From Dermabacteraceae bacterium TAE3-ERU5 (GTDB lineage: Bacteria; Actinomycetota; Actinomycetes; Actinomycetales; Dermabacteraceae), in contig JAHUUK010000008.1 in NCBI GenBank assembly GCA_019218375.1, forward strand, positions 45,030-109,029: a stretch of 64,000 nt of DNA, given 5' to 3'. The position numbers and the translations under genes were made by a program. Below the pieces are notes generated by a model. The model made no database searches. It saw only the letters and a list, made by a program, of their open reading frames with translations, and was not told the origin of the DNA. This document shows positions 46,276 through 55,533 of the stretch, one piece after another (positions within the stretch are counted from its first letter, which is position 1; each line of letters opens with the position of its first letter).

Positions 46276-47760
46276 TCACTTCTTTTCGTGGGTTAGCCAG
46301 AGGTCGCCGTCCGCATCGTAGCGCGCGGTATCTCCGGTGTAGTAGGCGTCCTTCCCTTCCGGGAAAAACCGGTCAAAGTAATCCGAATCGGCATCGGAGG
46401 TAAAGGCCAGCGAGGGCCAGGCGGTGGTCAGCACCAGCGCGCCCTCTCCCCCTTCGTCCTGCGCACCGCGTACCTCGGCCGACAGCGCGGGCAGCGGGCG
46501 GTGCAGGCAGCCCGGTTTGGTGGCGGTGACGCCGGGTAGCGGGGAAATAACCGCCGTGCCGGTTTCCTTCTGGCCCCAGGTGTTCACGATCGGACAGCGG
46601 GAGCCGCCCACCGCTTCCCGATACCAAAGCCAGGTCTCGCGATCGATCGGATCGCCACCGCAGCCGAGCACGCGCAGGCTGGAAAGATCGTGGCTGCTTG
46701 CGGGGTCCGGTGTGCGCTCGCACTGGCTGCGCAGCTGCGCGGGCGAGGTGAAGAATCCGCTCACCCCGTTGCGCGCGATGATCTCCCAGGTGCGTTCGGG
46801 GGCAGCCTGCGGGTCCTCTTCGCAGATCACCTGCGGCACCCGGTTCAGCAGGGGCGCGTACACCAGGTAGGAATGACCGGCGATGGTCGAGATCGGGGCG
46901 GTGCACCAGTAGACGTCGCTGCCCGGTTTCAGGTCAAAGACGTTACGGTGCGTGTACGCCGACTGCACCAGGAACCCACCCGTCGGGTAAAACAGCGCCA
47001 CCTCCCGGCCATCCTGTGCGTGCGCGTACAGCGCGAACAGAGGATCGGTGGCGGCCACCGGCACCACCGGGGCGCTCTCGCTAGCCTCCGCGCGCAGCGC
47101 ACGCCACGAATGGCTGTTTTCGCCGTCGGCCGGGCCGTCCAACACCAGCAGCGCAACTCCCTCGGCACCGGCGGCGCTAAGCGCCTCACGGCAGGTGGCG
47201 AGCGCCTTAGCGGAGGTGAGCACAAGACTCGGGCGGGCGTCCACGAAACGCGCCGTAAGCACGTCGGCCCCCGTATCCTGCGCCGACACCGCATGTACCG
47301 CGCCGATACGGGCGCAGGCCAGCATCGCAATTACGGTTTCGGGCAGGGTGGGCATAACTATCGCCACCCGCTGCCCCTTGCTGACCCCGAGCTGCGTGAG
47401 CACGTTCGCCATGCGGCAAACCTCGGCCAGCAGCGCGGAATAGCTGAGGACGCTACGGCTGCCGTCACGAGCCTCAAAGATGAGCGCGTCCTGATCGCCG
47501 TATCCGGCATCGACCTGACGATCTACGCAGTTGAAGCAGGCGTTCAGTTCCCCGCCCACGAACCAGCGCACGCCGCGGATGCCCTCGCCCTCGCGAACGG
47601 CCGTGAAGTAACGCGACCAGCTCACCAGCGAGGCGCGCATACGCCAGAAATCCTCGCTGTTACGCGCGGCCTCCTGATAGAGGCCCGCGTGCGCGTTTGC
47701 GTTCTCCGCAAAGCGGGGGTCGGGCCGGAATACTTCCTCGTTTTCCTTAGGGGATGCCAT
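46276..47760 (-). CDS. Degenerate acetyl-CoA-synthetase-like protein lacking the C-terminal domain
   Basis: This has 494 residues from the ATG at 47760, preceded by AGGAGAGG. It aligns by eye along the N-terminal domain of acetyl-CoA synthetase (MPTLPETVIAMLACARIGAVHAV, VFDLKPGSDVYWCTA, GHSYLVYAPLLN, TGDTARYDADGDLW). Three essential features are missing. The P-loop expected near residue 260 (YTSGSTGKPKG in real enzymes) reads HAQDGREVALFYPTGG. The TWWQTETG motif is TWGQKETG. The protein ends at the domain boundary, so the C-terminal domain with its catalytic lysine is absent (about 130-150 residues short). It is probably not a functional acyl-CoA synthetase. It may be a regulator or a decaying gene; the intact reading frame favours some retained role. 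Confidence 0.8.
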   Translation of the reverse strand: MASPKENEEVFRPDPRFAENANAHAGLYQEAARNSEDFWRMRASLVSWSRYFTAVREGEGIRGVRWFVGGELNACFNCVDRQVDAGYGDQDALIFEARDGSRSVLSYSALLAEVCRMANVLTQLGVSKGQRVAIVMPTLPETVIAMLACARIGAVHAVSAQDTGADVLTARFVDARPSLVLTSAKALATCREALSAAGAEGVALLVLDGPADGENSHSWRALRAEASESAPVVPVAATDPLFALYAHAQDGREVALFYPTGGFLVQSAYTHRNVFDLKPGSDVYWCTAPISTIAGHSYLVYAPLLNRVPQVICEEDPQAAPERTWEIIARNGVSGFFTSPAQLRSQCERTPDPASSHDLSSLRVLGCGGDPIDRETWLWYREAVGGSRCPIVNTWGQKETGTAVISPLPGVTATKPGCLHRPLPALSAEVRGAQDEGGEGALVLTTAWPSLAFTSDADSDYFDRFFPEGKDAYYTGDTARYDADGDLWLTHEKK

Positions 47761-47822
47761 TGCCTCTCCTGCGCGTAGCTGCTGGTTTATAGGTTTCATT
47801 GTCTACCGCGTGGCGCGTCGGC

Positions 47823-49217
47823 TCAACATTCGACCACGCTGACGGGCACGACGTTTACCGCCAGCCCACCCATCGCGGTTTCTTTGTAGCGATCCGACAT
47901 GTCCTTGCCGGTCTGGCGCATAGTTTCGATCACCGTATCCAGCGAAACGTGGTGTTCCCCGGTGCCGCGCAACGCGAAGCGGGCGGCGGTGATCGCCTTG
48001 ATCGCGGCCATGGCGTTACGTTCAATGCAGGGAATCTGCACCAGCCCACCCACCGGATCACAGGTCAGACCCAGATTGTGTTCCATCGCGATCTCCGCCG
48101 CGTTCTCTACCTGCGCGGGCTTACCACCCATCACCTCGCAGAGCCCGGCGGCGGCCATCGAGCAGGCCGACCCGACCTCTCCCTGGCAGCCGACCTCCGC
48201 GCCGGAAATGGAGGCGCGTTCCTTGTAAAGCGAGCCGATGGCGGCGGAGGTCAGCAGGAAGCGCACGGCGGCATCGTCGGGGTCTACCCCGTCCACGTAG
48301 TTGCAGGCGTAGAACAACACCGCCGGAATGACCCCGGCAGCCCCATTCGTGGGAGCCGTAACCACCCGGCCGCCAGCGGCATTTTCCTCGTTGACGGCGA
48401 GCGCGGCCAGGGAAACCCAGTCGAAGGCGTTCAGCGGGGAGCGCTCCGGGTCCTCCGCGTCCAGCGAATCGAACCAGGCTGCGGCGCGGCGCTTCACGTT
48501 GAGGCCGCCGGGCAGGACGCCCCGGCTACGGGTGCCCCGTTCGATGCAGTCGCGCATGGTGCGCCAGATGTTGAGCGCCCCGGCGCGCACCTCGTGTTCG
48601 CTGCGCCACTGCAGTTCCCGGCGCAGCATGGCGCCCGAGATGCTGATGCCCTCGTTTTCGCAGACCCGGAGCAGTTCCGCCCCGCTCGTGAACACCGCGC
48701 GGCCGTCGTCCTCGGCCACCACTTCGGTCATGTCCAGGCCGGTTTCGTGCTCGTCGACGACGAAGCCGCCGCCCACGGAAAACATGGTGCGGCTCTGGAT
48801 TTCCTCACCGGACGCATCGAACGCGCTGAAACGCATGCCGTTCGGGTGCGCGGGAAGCACGGTCAGCGGATGCAAATGGATTTTTTCGGGGGCGACGTTT
48901 ACGCGCAAGCTTCCTCCGAGCAGCAGACTGCCGTCGGCGGTGATTTCCTCAACCCGTCTGCGGCCAGCGTCCGGGTCGATGGTTTCCGGATCGTTGCCCT
49001 CCAGCCCCAAAACCACCGCGTCCAGGGTGCCGTGGCCGTGCCCGGTGGCCGCCAGGGAACCGTAAAGGTGCACGGCGACGTCGGCCACCCGCGGCCCCAG
49101 TTCCGGGTCCGTAAGCAGATCGTTAGCGAAGGTGGCCGCCGCCCGCATGGGGCCGACGGTGTGGGAAGAAGAAGGGCCTATGCCGATCTTAAAAAGGTCG
49201 AACAGGCTCACGCTCAT
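47823..49217 (-). CDS. sdaA: L-serine ammonia-lyase
   Basis: This has 464 residues, single-chain, iron-sulfur type. It deaminates serine to pyruvate. The N-terminal beta domain opens [24 protein letters not shown], and the C-terminal alpha domain has the cysteines that hold the 4Fe-4S cluster ([37 protein letters not shown]). The ATG overlaps the helicase stop by 4 nt. Confidence 0.95.
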   Translation of the reverse strand: MSVSLFDLFKIGIGPSSSHTVGPMRAAATFANDLLTDPELGPRVADVAVHLYGSLAATGHGHGTLDAVVLGLEGNDPETIDPDAGRRRVEEITADGSLLLGGSLRVNVAPEKIHLHPLTVLPAHPNGMRFSAFDASGEEIQSRTMFSVGGGFVVDEHETGLDMTEVVAEDDGRAVFTSGAELLRVCENEGISISGAMLRRELQWRSEHEVRAGALNIWRTMRDCIERGTRSRGVLPGGLNVKRRAAAWFDSLDAEDPERSPLNAFDWVSLAALAVNEENAAGGRVVTAPTNGAAGVIPAVLFYACNYVDGVDPDDAAVRFLLTSAAIGSLYKERASISGAEVGCQGEVGSACSMAAAGLCEVMGGKPAQVENAAEIAMEHNLGLTCDPVGGLVQIPCIERNAMAAIKAITAARFALRGTGEHHVSLDTVIETMRQTGKDMSDRYKETAMGGLAVNVVPVSVVEC

Positions 49218-50758
49218 CGAGCGCGGCCTCCCCTGCCTCCGCGCTGCTGACGCCCCTTGCCCTGGCCACGGCCCTCACCGAAGCCTCCGCCACGCTGCTG
49301 GGCACCACGCCCGCCGCGACCGCCGCGACCGCCACCGGGTGCTCCCTCGCGGGAAGCGGCCGCACCACGACCGCGCACGGGGGCTGCGCCACGGCTGCTC
49401 TTGCTGAGCGAGCGGGCGCTGCGTCCCTGCGGTTCGTCCTCGTAGACCTCGCGCAGCTTCTCGTTCATGCGGCGCGCCTCGGCGTAGCGCTGGTTAGCGC
49501 CCTTTCCGCCGCGAATATCAAGTTTGCGGGGAGCGCCCTTGTACTTAGTTAGGGCCGGGTCCTCGCACGGCTCGCCCGCGGGTTTACGGGCACCGAGCGG
49601 CCCCAGCGCGTCGTGGGGCACCTGAGCCACCTCAGCCTCGATAGGCTCCGCCACCCCGGCCTTTTTCACCATGCTGCGCGCCTTATCAACCTGGTGCGGC
49701 AGCACGATGCTGGCAACCAGACCGGCCTTGCCCGCGCGGGCGGTACGGCCGGAACGGTGCACGTAGTCCTTCATCGTTTCCGGCGGATCGACGTGCAGCA
49801 CCAGCGATACGTCATCGATGTGAATACCGCGCGCAGCCACGTCGGTCGCCACCAGCACGTCAAACGCGCCCTGGCGGAATCCTGCCAGCACGTTGGTGCG
49901 CAGCCCTTGCTGCTTGTTTCCGTGCAGCGCGGCGGCGGGAATGCCTACCTCGCACAGTTCCTGCGCGACTCGCTCCGCGCCGAGCTGCGTGCGGGTAAAC
50001 AGCAGGGTACGGCCCTTGCGCGCGGCAATCGCGGCCGTGACCTGGCGTTTGACCGACGGATCGATGTAGAGCAGGTGGTGCTGCATGGTCGCTACCGCCG
50101 CCGCCACGGGCACCATCTCGTGCGAAACGGGATCCACCAGGAAACGGTCCACGATCTCGTCCACACCGTCCAGGGTGGCCGAGAACAGCATCTTCTGCGT
50201 GCCCATCGGGATGTGCTGCAAGATCTCGGTGATGTCGGGCAGGAAGCCCAGGTCGGCCATGTGGTCGGCCTCGTCGATCACGGTGGTTTCCACCCGATCC
50301 AGGAAAAGCTGCTCGCGCTCGGCCAGGTCGATGAGTCGGCCCGGAGTCGCGACGATGATCTCCACGCCGTGCTTCAACGCGGCGGCCTGCTTATCGACGT
50401 TCATGCCGCCCGCGACCAGCTGCGCCTTGATACCGGCAGCGCGCGCGAACGGGTGAATGGTGTCCACCACCTGGGTGGCCAGTTCGCGCGTCGGCACCAT
50501 GACCACGCCCAACGGACGGTGACGGTGCACCTTACGGCCACGGAAGCGGGCGCACATGGCGAGCGTGAAAGCGAGCGTCTTACCGGAGCCGGTTTCGGCG
50601 CGGGCCAGCACGTCACGCCCCGCCAGGGCGTCGGGCAGGATCGCCTCCTGAATCTCGAACGGACGGGTGAAACCCTGATCCGCGAGAACGTTCAGCAGCT
50701 CCTGCGGGAGCGCCATCTCCTCAAACGAGGGGCGCTTCTTACGCGAGGCTTTCGGCAT
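49214..50758 (-). CDS. DEAD-box RNA helicase with RGG tail
   Basis: This has 514 residues. The motifs in order are Q motif [41 protein letters not shown] and [10 protein letters not shown]. It unwinds RNA, perhaps in ribosome assembly or cold response. The C-terminal part (about 420-514) is disordered and rich in RG/RGG, likely an RNA-binding tail. AAGGAG precedes the ATG. The stop overlaps sdaA, an odd functional pairing. It is divergent from panD. Confidence 0.93.
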   Translation of the reverse strand: MPKASRKKRPSFEEMALPQELLNVLADQGFTRPFEIQEAILPDALAGRDVLARAETGSGKTLAFTLAMCARFRGRKVHRHRPLGVVMVPTRELATQVVDTIHPFARAAGIKAQLVAGGMNVDKQAAALKHGVEIIVATPGRLIDLAEREQLFLDRVETTVIDEADHMADLGFLPDITEILQHIPMGTQKMLFSATLDGVDEIVDRFLVDPVSHEMVPVAAAVATMQHHLLYIDPSVKRQVTAAIAARKGRTLLFTRTQLGAERVAQELCEVGIPAAALHGNKQQGLRTNVLAGFRQGAFDVLVATDVAARGIHIDDVSLVLHVDPPETMKDYVHRSGRTARAGKAGLVASIVLPHQVDKARSMVKKAGVAEPIEAEVAQVPHDALGPLGARKPAGEPCEDPALTKYKGAPRKLDIRGGKGANQRYAEARRMNEKLREVYEDEPQGRSARSLSKSSRGAAPVRGRGAAASREGAPGGGRGGRGGRGAQQRGGGFGEGRGQGKGRQQRGGRGGRAR

Positions 50759-50898
50759 GGGGTCTCCTTATGGGTGGTGCGTCAGGTGCCCGAAACGGTC
50801 ACTGCGCACGGACATACCCCTCTATCGTCTCACGTATATGTGATGGACATCGGCGTATCCGGGTGAGTGTAACCACCACGCGAGGCGCTGCCTGCACC

Positions 50899-50904
50899 TA
50901 TAGT
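50899..50904 (+). promoter_or_regulatory. panD promoter, -10 element, probably leaderless
   Basis: TATAGT ends 7 nt before the GTG at 50912. Transcription would begin at or beside the start codon. No Shine-Dalgarno sequence is present, which fits. Confidence 0.55.
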
Positions 50905-50911
50905 GAACAGC

Positions 50912-51319
50912 GTGCTGCGAGAGATGATGACCGGAAAGATCCACCGCGCGACCGTGACCCAGGCCGACCTGCACTACGTCGGCTCCATCACGATCGACGC
51001 GGACCTGCTCGATGCCGCCGGCATTCTCGAAAACGAGAAGGTCAGCGTGGTAGACATCGACAACGGCTCGCGGCTGGAAACCTACGCCCTGCGCGGCGAG
51101 GCGGGCAGCGGCGTGATCTGCCTAAACGGCGCGGCCGCCCGGCTCGTGTCCCCCGGAGACCTGGTAATCATCATGGCTTACGCCCTGATGGACGATGCCG
51201 AGGCGCGCGCGCACGTGCCGAACGTGGTGCACGTGGATCGCGACAACAAGATCGTGGCGCTGGGCAGTGACGCGGCGCAGCCGGTGCCGGGCGCGAGCGA
51301 CCAGAAGGCGTCGCGCTAA
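50912..51319 (+). CDS. panD: Aspartate 1-decarboxylase proenzyme
   Basis: This has 135 residues. It decarboxylates aspartate to beta-alanine for pantothenate. The proenzyme cleaves itself between Gly24 and Ser25 to form a pyruvoyl group. With the GTG at 50912 as start, the VGS tripeptide puts G24 and S25 exactly at the canonical positions, which decides against the GTG three codons earlier. [28 protein letters not shown] and [14 protein letters not shown] are conserved. The gene is convergent with hipA, only 21 nt away, and about 25 kb from panC. Confidence 0.96.
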   Translation: MLREMMTGKIHRATVTQADLHYVGSITIDADLLDAAGILENEKVSVVDIDNGSRLETYALRGEAGSGVICLNGAAARLVSPGDLVIIMAYALMDDAEARAHVPNVVHVDRDNKIVALGSDAAQPVPGASDQKASR

Positions 51320-51340
51320 CTCAAGCGTCAAGCCGTTAAA

Positions 51341-52579
51341 TCAGCGACCGCTACTGAGCAACGCCTGAATATGTTTACTGCGTTCAGCCAATAGGTCATT
51401 AACCCGGTTGAGGTGCTTGCGCCCCTCCCCGTCGGCATCAGCCTCCCGAGCGGCTAAGGCGAAGGCGTCCGGAGCGTACCGGGCCAGCATCCCGGCGCCT
51501 GCCAGCGCGGCGTCTTCGGGAACTCCCAGCGAACGGGCAAACTTGCGCACGTGCGCACCCGTAATCCTCAGCATTTTCTTTTCCCCGCCAATCCCCATAG
51601 CCAGGGCGTCCCAATCCTTCTCATCCCCCAGGCCGGTCGCGACGTCATAGAGGGGCGCTAGATAGGGCACCCCCTCGGGCGTGAGGAAAACAGAGAAATT
51701 CTTAGCGTGCGCATCCGGTGCGGCGATAACCCAGTTGGCGAGAACGGCCTGCACGAACTTTAGAATCTCTTCCTCGCTGGCACCGAACTTGCGCAGCGCG
51801 GTCACCACATCCACCGCCGCCACTTCATATTTATTCTTCGGCAGGGTGGCGGTTGCCTGGCACATATCTTCCTGGTGCACCCGGCGCAGCACACCCGCAT
51901 CATCCCTCATGCGGTCGAATCGCTCCACCACGATCGCCCCCTCGCCCGCAAAGCTAACGAATTCGGTGCGGGCCACACTCAGCCCCAGATGGTGCAGCGT
52001 ACGCATACTCACGTGCTCCAGCAGCGCCTGAGACTTCATCCGATGTATTCCGGGCTTGATGATGTGGGAGGTGGCTTCATTGCCGAGCGCCTGGAACCAT
52101 TCCCCGTTTTCGTAGCGCAGCGCTATCTTCGCCTGCGCACCGGCAAGCGACCAGTGCTCAGCTTCGGCCCCCCAGTCGCGCTGCCCCAGCCGAAAGTTTT
52201 TAAGACGCTCGGATATCTCTTGCTCGCTGATAGGCGACAAACCATCGCGCGAATTATCTACCTCAGGCTGCGACAAGAACTGGATAGCCCCCGGACAGTC
52301 CTCCCCGATCTTGCTCAGTAGCGCGAACTGACTTTCCGGGGACACCCCCAGCCTGCGCGCCATTGCCCGGCGCACCTCTTCGCTATCCGGGAGCAGACCC
52401 GCCAGATAGGGGCGAACTAGTTTCTGCCCCACAGTGGTTTCCCCCTTGGGAAAAGACAGGGAGATAGGGGGCGCGCCTTTTTGGGGAACAGTTTCTACCT
52501 GCAGTTTCCCGTATTTATCCTGATGCAACCGGCCGACCACGGCGCCATCTAGGAGCATGTGCAGGGTCTTGGTACTCAC
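51341..52579 (-). CDS. hipA: HipA-family serine/threonine kinase toxin
   Basis: This has 412 residues from a GTG that overlaps the antitoxin stop (GTGA). The N-terminal subdomain is followed by a P-loop (SLAGAQAKIAL), a catalytic loop (APDAHAKNFS, retaining the Asp and Asn) and a metal site (LAPLYDVAT). HipA of E. coli phosphorylates glutamyl-tRNA synthetase and slows growth; the target here is unknown. All kinase residues appear intact. Confidence 0.9.
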   Translation of the reverse strand: MSTKTLHMLLDGAVVGRLHQDKYGKLQVETVPQKGAPPISLSFPKGETTVGQKLVRPYLAGLLPDSEEVRRAMARRLGVSPESQFALLSKIGEDCPGAIQFLSQPEVDNSRDGLSPISEQEISERLKNFRLGQRDWGAEAEHWSLAGAQAKIALRYENGEWFQALGNEATSHIIKPGIHRMKSQALLEHVSMRTLHHLGLSVARTEFVSFAGEGAIVVERFDRMRDDAGVLRRVHQEDMCQATATLPKNKYEVAAVDVVTALRKFGASEEEILKFVQAVLANWVIAAPDAHAKNFSVFLTPEGVPYLAPLYDVATGLGDEKDWDALAMGIGGEKKMLRITGAHVRKFARSLGVPEDAALAGAGMLARYAPDAFALAAREADADGEGRKHLNRVNDLLAERSKHIQALLSSGR

Positions 52580-53127
52580 CCCTCCTCCTCGCGCGCGTTT
52601 TTCCTAGCGAGCAAACCCAGCAGCTCAGCGCTGGGGCGCGGCATCAGATGGGAAACGTCGGGCATCAGGTGGGAAAGGTCGGGCATAGCAGCAGATACAG
52701 CCTTGTCCAGACCAGAATTGCGAATGGCCGACTCCATTACCTTTTCGTATAGCCCGGTCGATGCAACAGGTACTCGGGAACCAGCTATAGCGCGGCGGGT
52801 CACTTCAGCAGTGCTCATTTTCCGTGCACATTCAGCCCTGCCATCTGCATGCTTTGGCGCATCGGTTTCGCGTTCTTCCTCCGCGCCTGGCGCAGCAGAG
52901 GCTGGCACCGATGCACTTACAGAGAGCTGCATTCCCAGCGCGCCGAGCACGGCGACGATCTTGGCAAACTCAGCGCGCGGTCTGGCACCGCGCTCCAGCC
53001 CGATGAGCCATTCGCGAGACACCCCGGCACATTCGGCAAGTTGTGCCTGGGTAAGCCCGGCGGCAACCCTGGCGTCTTTGACTGCAGCACCGAGATCGTG
53101 CGAGGTAAGAATGCGGCGAAGGTCCAT
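52576..53127 (-). CDS. hipB: HipB-like antitoxin with extended C-terminal tail
   Basis: This has 183 residues; typical HipB is near 90. An N-terminal XRE helix-turn-helix (VKDARVAAGLTQAQLAECAGVSREWLIGLERGARP, about 15-50) is followed by a linker and a C-terminal region that includes a 7-residue tandem repeat, PDLSHLM then PDVSHLM, encoded by a 21-nt tandem DNA repeat at about 52641-52687. HipB normally neutralises HipA and represses the operon. The tail may contact HipA or be a degradation signal. The start codon follows TATATT by 6 nt, so the message may be leaderless. Confidence 0.85.
   Translation of the reverse strand: MDLRRILTSHDLGAAVKDARVAAGLTQAQLAECAGVSREWLIGLERGARPRAEFAKIVAVLGALGMQLSVSASVPASAAPGAEEERETDAPKHADGRAECARKMSTAEVTRRAIAGSRVPVASTGLYEKVMESAIRNSGLDKAVSAAMPDLSHLMPDVSHLMPRPSAELLGLLARKNAREEEG
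52641..52687 (-). repeat. 21-nt tandem repeat inside hipB
   Basis: GCATCAGRTGGGAAASGTCGG occurs twice in tandem (52641 and 52662), with a partial third copy starting at 52683. It encodes the PDLSHLM/PDVSHLM tail repeat, so copy number may vary between strains. Confidence 0.8.
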
Positions 53128-53133
53128 GAAGTG

Positions 53134-53160
53134 AATATACCTGCACTTTTGGGAAAAGTG
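53134..53160 (-). promoter_or_regulatory. hipBA core promoter with palindromic operator
   Basis: TATATT (53134-53139) lies 6 nt before the hipB ATG. CACTTTTGGGAAAAGTG (53144-53160) is a perfect 7-bp inverted repeat around GGG, placed immediately upstream of the -10 in the spacer. A repressor bound there would block RNA polymerase, consistent with autoregulation by HipB. Confidence 0.6.
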
Positions 53161-53190
53161 GAAGAACTTACACTATTGATAAAAGTTGAT

Positions 53191-53220
53191 ATTCGTTAAC
53201 TATCGCCAAAGTTAGCGAAT
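53191..53220. promoter_or_regulatory. Second inverted repeat upstream of hipBA
   Basis: ATTCGTTAACT and AGTTAGCGAAT form 11-bp arms with one mismatch around an 8-nt loop. It lies 64 nt before the hipB start and could be a second operator site. Confidence 0.4.
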
Positions 53221-53258
53221 GTCCACTTTTCATCCGTCCTCTCTGAGGCTCTCACGTT

Positions 53259-53351
53259 ACGTTTGGGTGCACTTTTTGCCGGGCGTTACGTTTGGGTGCA
53301 CTTACCGCCGGTTAAAGGGCCTTTTCGCAGCGTTTAGTGCACCCAAACGTC
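53259..53351. repeat. Interspersed palindromic element, copy A
   Basis: Two direct copies of ACGTTTGGGTGCACTT start at 53259 and 53288 (29 nt apart). An inverted copy, AGTGCACCCAAACGT, occupies 53336-53350 (48 nt after the second start). The segment between carries GGTTAAA, TTTT and AGCG in the same places as in copy B. Second direct and inverted copies can form a 15-bp hairpin with a 33-nt loop. Together with the hipBA operators and a terminator this fills the gap 53128-53436; no gene is present. Confidence 0.85.
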
Positions 53352-53369
53352 AAAGCCCCAGAACGCAAA

Positions 53370-53404
53370 GAGGTGCCCACCCCGGAGTACGGGGTGGGCA
53401 CCTC
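53370..53404 (-). terminator. Terminator after the S9 peptidase gene
   Basis: GAGGTGCCCACCCCG pairs perfectly with CGGGGTGGGCACCTC around GAGTA. It lies 33 nt past the peptidase stop. Downstream T residues are few. Confidence 0.7.
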
Positions 53405-53436
53405 CCACGTCGGCACTACAGCGCCGCTAAGCGGCC

Positions 53437-55533
53437 TTAGCCGAGGCGGCGGGGGCGCTTGAACTCCTCCCCCAGCACGTGCTGGGCCAGGAACGCATAC
53501 ACCGTCTCGTACCAGAGGGCCGAGTTGCCGGGCTTGAGGATCCAGTGGTTCTCGTCCGGGAAGTAGAGGAAGCGATGCTTAAGTTCCTCGGGGCTCGCGT
53601 TCGCGTATTTAAGCAGGTCGAACCAGAGGCGCAGGCCCTCGCTGATCGGCACCCGGTAGTCCATGTCGCCGTGGATCACCAGCATGGGGGCGACGATGTC
53701 CTTCGCGAACAGGCACGGATCGTAGAGCTTGTTGTGCTCGTCGGTCAGGTTTTCGGCCCAGAAGAACGACGTATCGGTGGTGGCACGGAACTGCTCCATC
53801 GAATAGAGCGAGGCGTGGGTGACGATGCAGTCGAAGAAGTCGCCCGTATGCCCGGCGATCCAGTTCGCCATGTAGCCGCCGTAGGAGCCACCCATCGCGG
53901 CCTTGCGGGTTTCGTCGATGTCTTCGCGCTCGAGCGCCACATTCGTCAGGCGCATGATGTCATCGAACGGGGTGCCGCCCATCTGCCCCCAGCCGCGATC
54001 CAGCATCTTTTGGCCGTAGCCGGTCGAATAAGCGGGGTCGGGCAGCAGCACCGCGTAGCCGCGCGCGGTGGCCGTCCACGGGTTCCAGCGCCAGGTCCAG
54101 GAATTCCAGGACCCGAACGGCCCGCCGTGCACCCAAAGCAGGAACGGCGCCGGCTCGGTGGCACCTTCGGGCAGGCAGAGCCAGGCGCGCAGCGGCGTGC
54201 CGTCCTCCGCCACAGTCTCCACCTCGGTCAGGGTGCCGGGCACGCTAAACGCGGGCACGGGGGTTTCCACCGTGACCGGCTCCACGGCCGCTTCCGCGAG
54301 GGCCGCACCGGGCAGGCAGACCGGGGTCGGCGGGGCATCGATAGCATCCCGCAGCGCGTAAACATCGCCGCTGGCTTCGTCGAGGCTGAGGCTCGCATAG
54401 TGGCAGCGGTCGTCGGTCAGTTTCGTGACGGTGCCGGTGGCCAGGTCGCAGCGGGCGATCAGGCCCGCCCCACGGTGGTCGGCGGTGAACAGGAAGGCCG
54501 ACGAATCCGGGGTGAAGGTGACATCGCTCGGCCAGTCCTCGAACGGCGTGCCGTCCTGCCAACGCATGTTGAGCGGTTTCGCCTCGCCGCTCGCGAGGTC
54601 GAACAGTTCGGGGCGCACCGCCAGCGCCACCTTGTCGGTGGAGGCGGGGCAGGTCCACACCAGTGCGCGCGAGCCGTCCGGCGAGATCAGCGGGTTGCTG
54701 ACGTCATACCCCTCGCGGGAAAGCACTACCTGGCTCATACCGGAGTTAACGTCAATCGCCACGATCTCGGTGCGGCGCTGATAGCCGGTGGTGGAACGGG
54801 TGACGGCGGCGAGCGCGAACGTGCCGTCGGCGTTGATGCTGTAGCCGTCCAGGTTTTCGCTGGCCGACAGCGCGGTGACGCGGTGCAGCACCAGTTCCCC
54901 GTCGGTGCCGTCCAGTTCATCGAAGAAGAAGAGCTGGTTTACCTCGGGCCCGAGGTCGCGATCCCAGTTACGCACCGGATAGGTGGTGTGCAGGATACCG
55001 CTCACCTTGAGTTCGGCGCGTTCCTTGGCGAGCTCTTCCTCATCGTCGGAGCTGAGCGCCCACGGGGAGGAACCGGTGGTGAAGAATACGCGGCCGCCGG
55101 TGCGGGCCGGGGTGAGGTTCGCGAAGCCGCGCCGACGCCGGCTCACCACGTGGGCCTCGCCGCCCTCACGCGGCAGGCGGAACAGCCGCACGCGCTCGTC
55201 GTCCCCGCCCCGGTTTTCGGGCTTTTCGTATTCGACGCCGCCCTGTAGGCGGGAGGTGTCGGGACGCTTCGCGGTGAACAGCACATCGCTTTCGGGCGTG
55301 AACCCGGCAAACGCCTCGCCCTCGCCGCCGCGGGTCAGGCGAACGGGCTTCTGCGGCGCTCCCGGATGCGGGGTGGGTAGCTGCCAAAGGGAGGTGACGT
55401 AGGCGTTCTTCTTTTCGTTCAGTTCCGTCACGGAGGCGATCAGGCGTTCCCCGTCGGGAGAAAGTGCCAGGCCGGTGTGGCGCCGGGTCGCAACGAACTC
55501 GTCAAGCTGCAAGAATTTTTCGCTATCACTCAT
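53437..55533 (-). CDS. S9-family prolyl oligopeptidase-like serine peptidase
   Basis: This has 698 residues from the ATG at 55533; upstream in-frame sequence lacks support. An N-terminal beta-propeller (about 10-420) is followed by an alpha/beta-hydrolase domain. The catalytic serine is in GGSYGGYMANW, the aspartate in HGDMDYRVP and the histidine in DENHWI. No signal peptide is seen, so it is probably cytoplasmic. It is like acylaminoacyl- or dipeptidyl-peptidases, cleaving small peptides. It is divergent from leuS. Confidence 0.92.
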   Translation of the reverse strand: MSDSEKFLQLDEFVATRRHTGLALSPDGERLIASVTELNEKKNAYVTSLWQLPTPHPGAPQKPVRLTRGGEGEAFAGFTPESDVLFTAKRPDTSRLQGGVEYEKPENRGGDDERVRLFRLPREGGEAHVVSRRRRGFANLTPARTGGRVFFTTGSSPWALSSDDEEELAKERAELKVSGILHTTYPVRNWDRDLGPEVNQLFFFDELDGTDGELVLHRVTALSASENLDGYSINADGTFALAAVTRSTTGYQRRTEIVAIDVNSGMSQVVLSREGYDVSNPLISPDGSRALVWTCPASTDKVALAVRPELFDLASGEAKPLNMRWQDGTPFEDWPSDVTFTPDSSAFLFTADHRGAGLIARCDLATGTVTKLTDDRCHYASLSLDEASGDVYALRDAIDAPPTPVCLPGAALAEAAVEPVTVETPVPAFSVPGTLTEVETVAEDGTPLRAWLCLPEGATEPAPFLLWVHGGPFGSWNSWTWRWNPWTATARGYAVLLPDPAYSTGYGQKMLDRGWGQMGGTPFDDIMRLTNVALEREDIDETRKAAMGGSYGGYMANWIAGHTGDFFDCIVTHASLYSMEQFRATTDTSFFWAENLTDEHNKLYDPCLFAKDIVAPMLVIHGDMDYRVPISEGLRLWFDLLKYANASPEELKHRFLYFPDENHWILKPGNSALWYETVYAFLAQHVLGEEFKRPRRLG

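Noticed and set aside
53259..53351. CRISPR-like spacing (29 nt) of the ACGTTTGGGTGCAC repeat
   Set aside because: There are only two direct units per cluster, inverted units are present, the intervening sequence is itself conserved between clusters, and no cas gene is in the window.
53219..53440. Short ORF with TFGCTY and SAPKRQ strings
   Set aside because: It is a translation of the interspersed repeat; the matching ORF at 61570-61839 arises the same way, and substitutions are not biased to third codon positions.
53479..55248. Plus-strand ORF of 589 codons
   Set aside because: It is antisense to the S9 peptidase gene, a common effect of high GC content.
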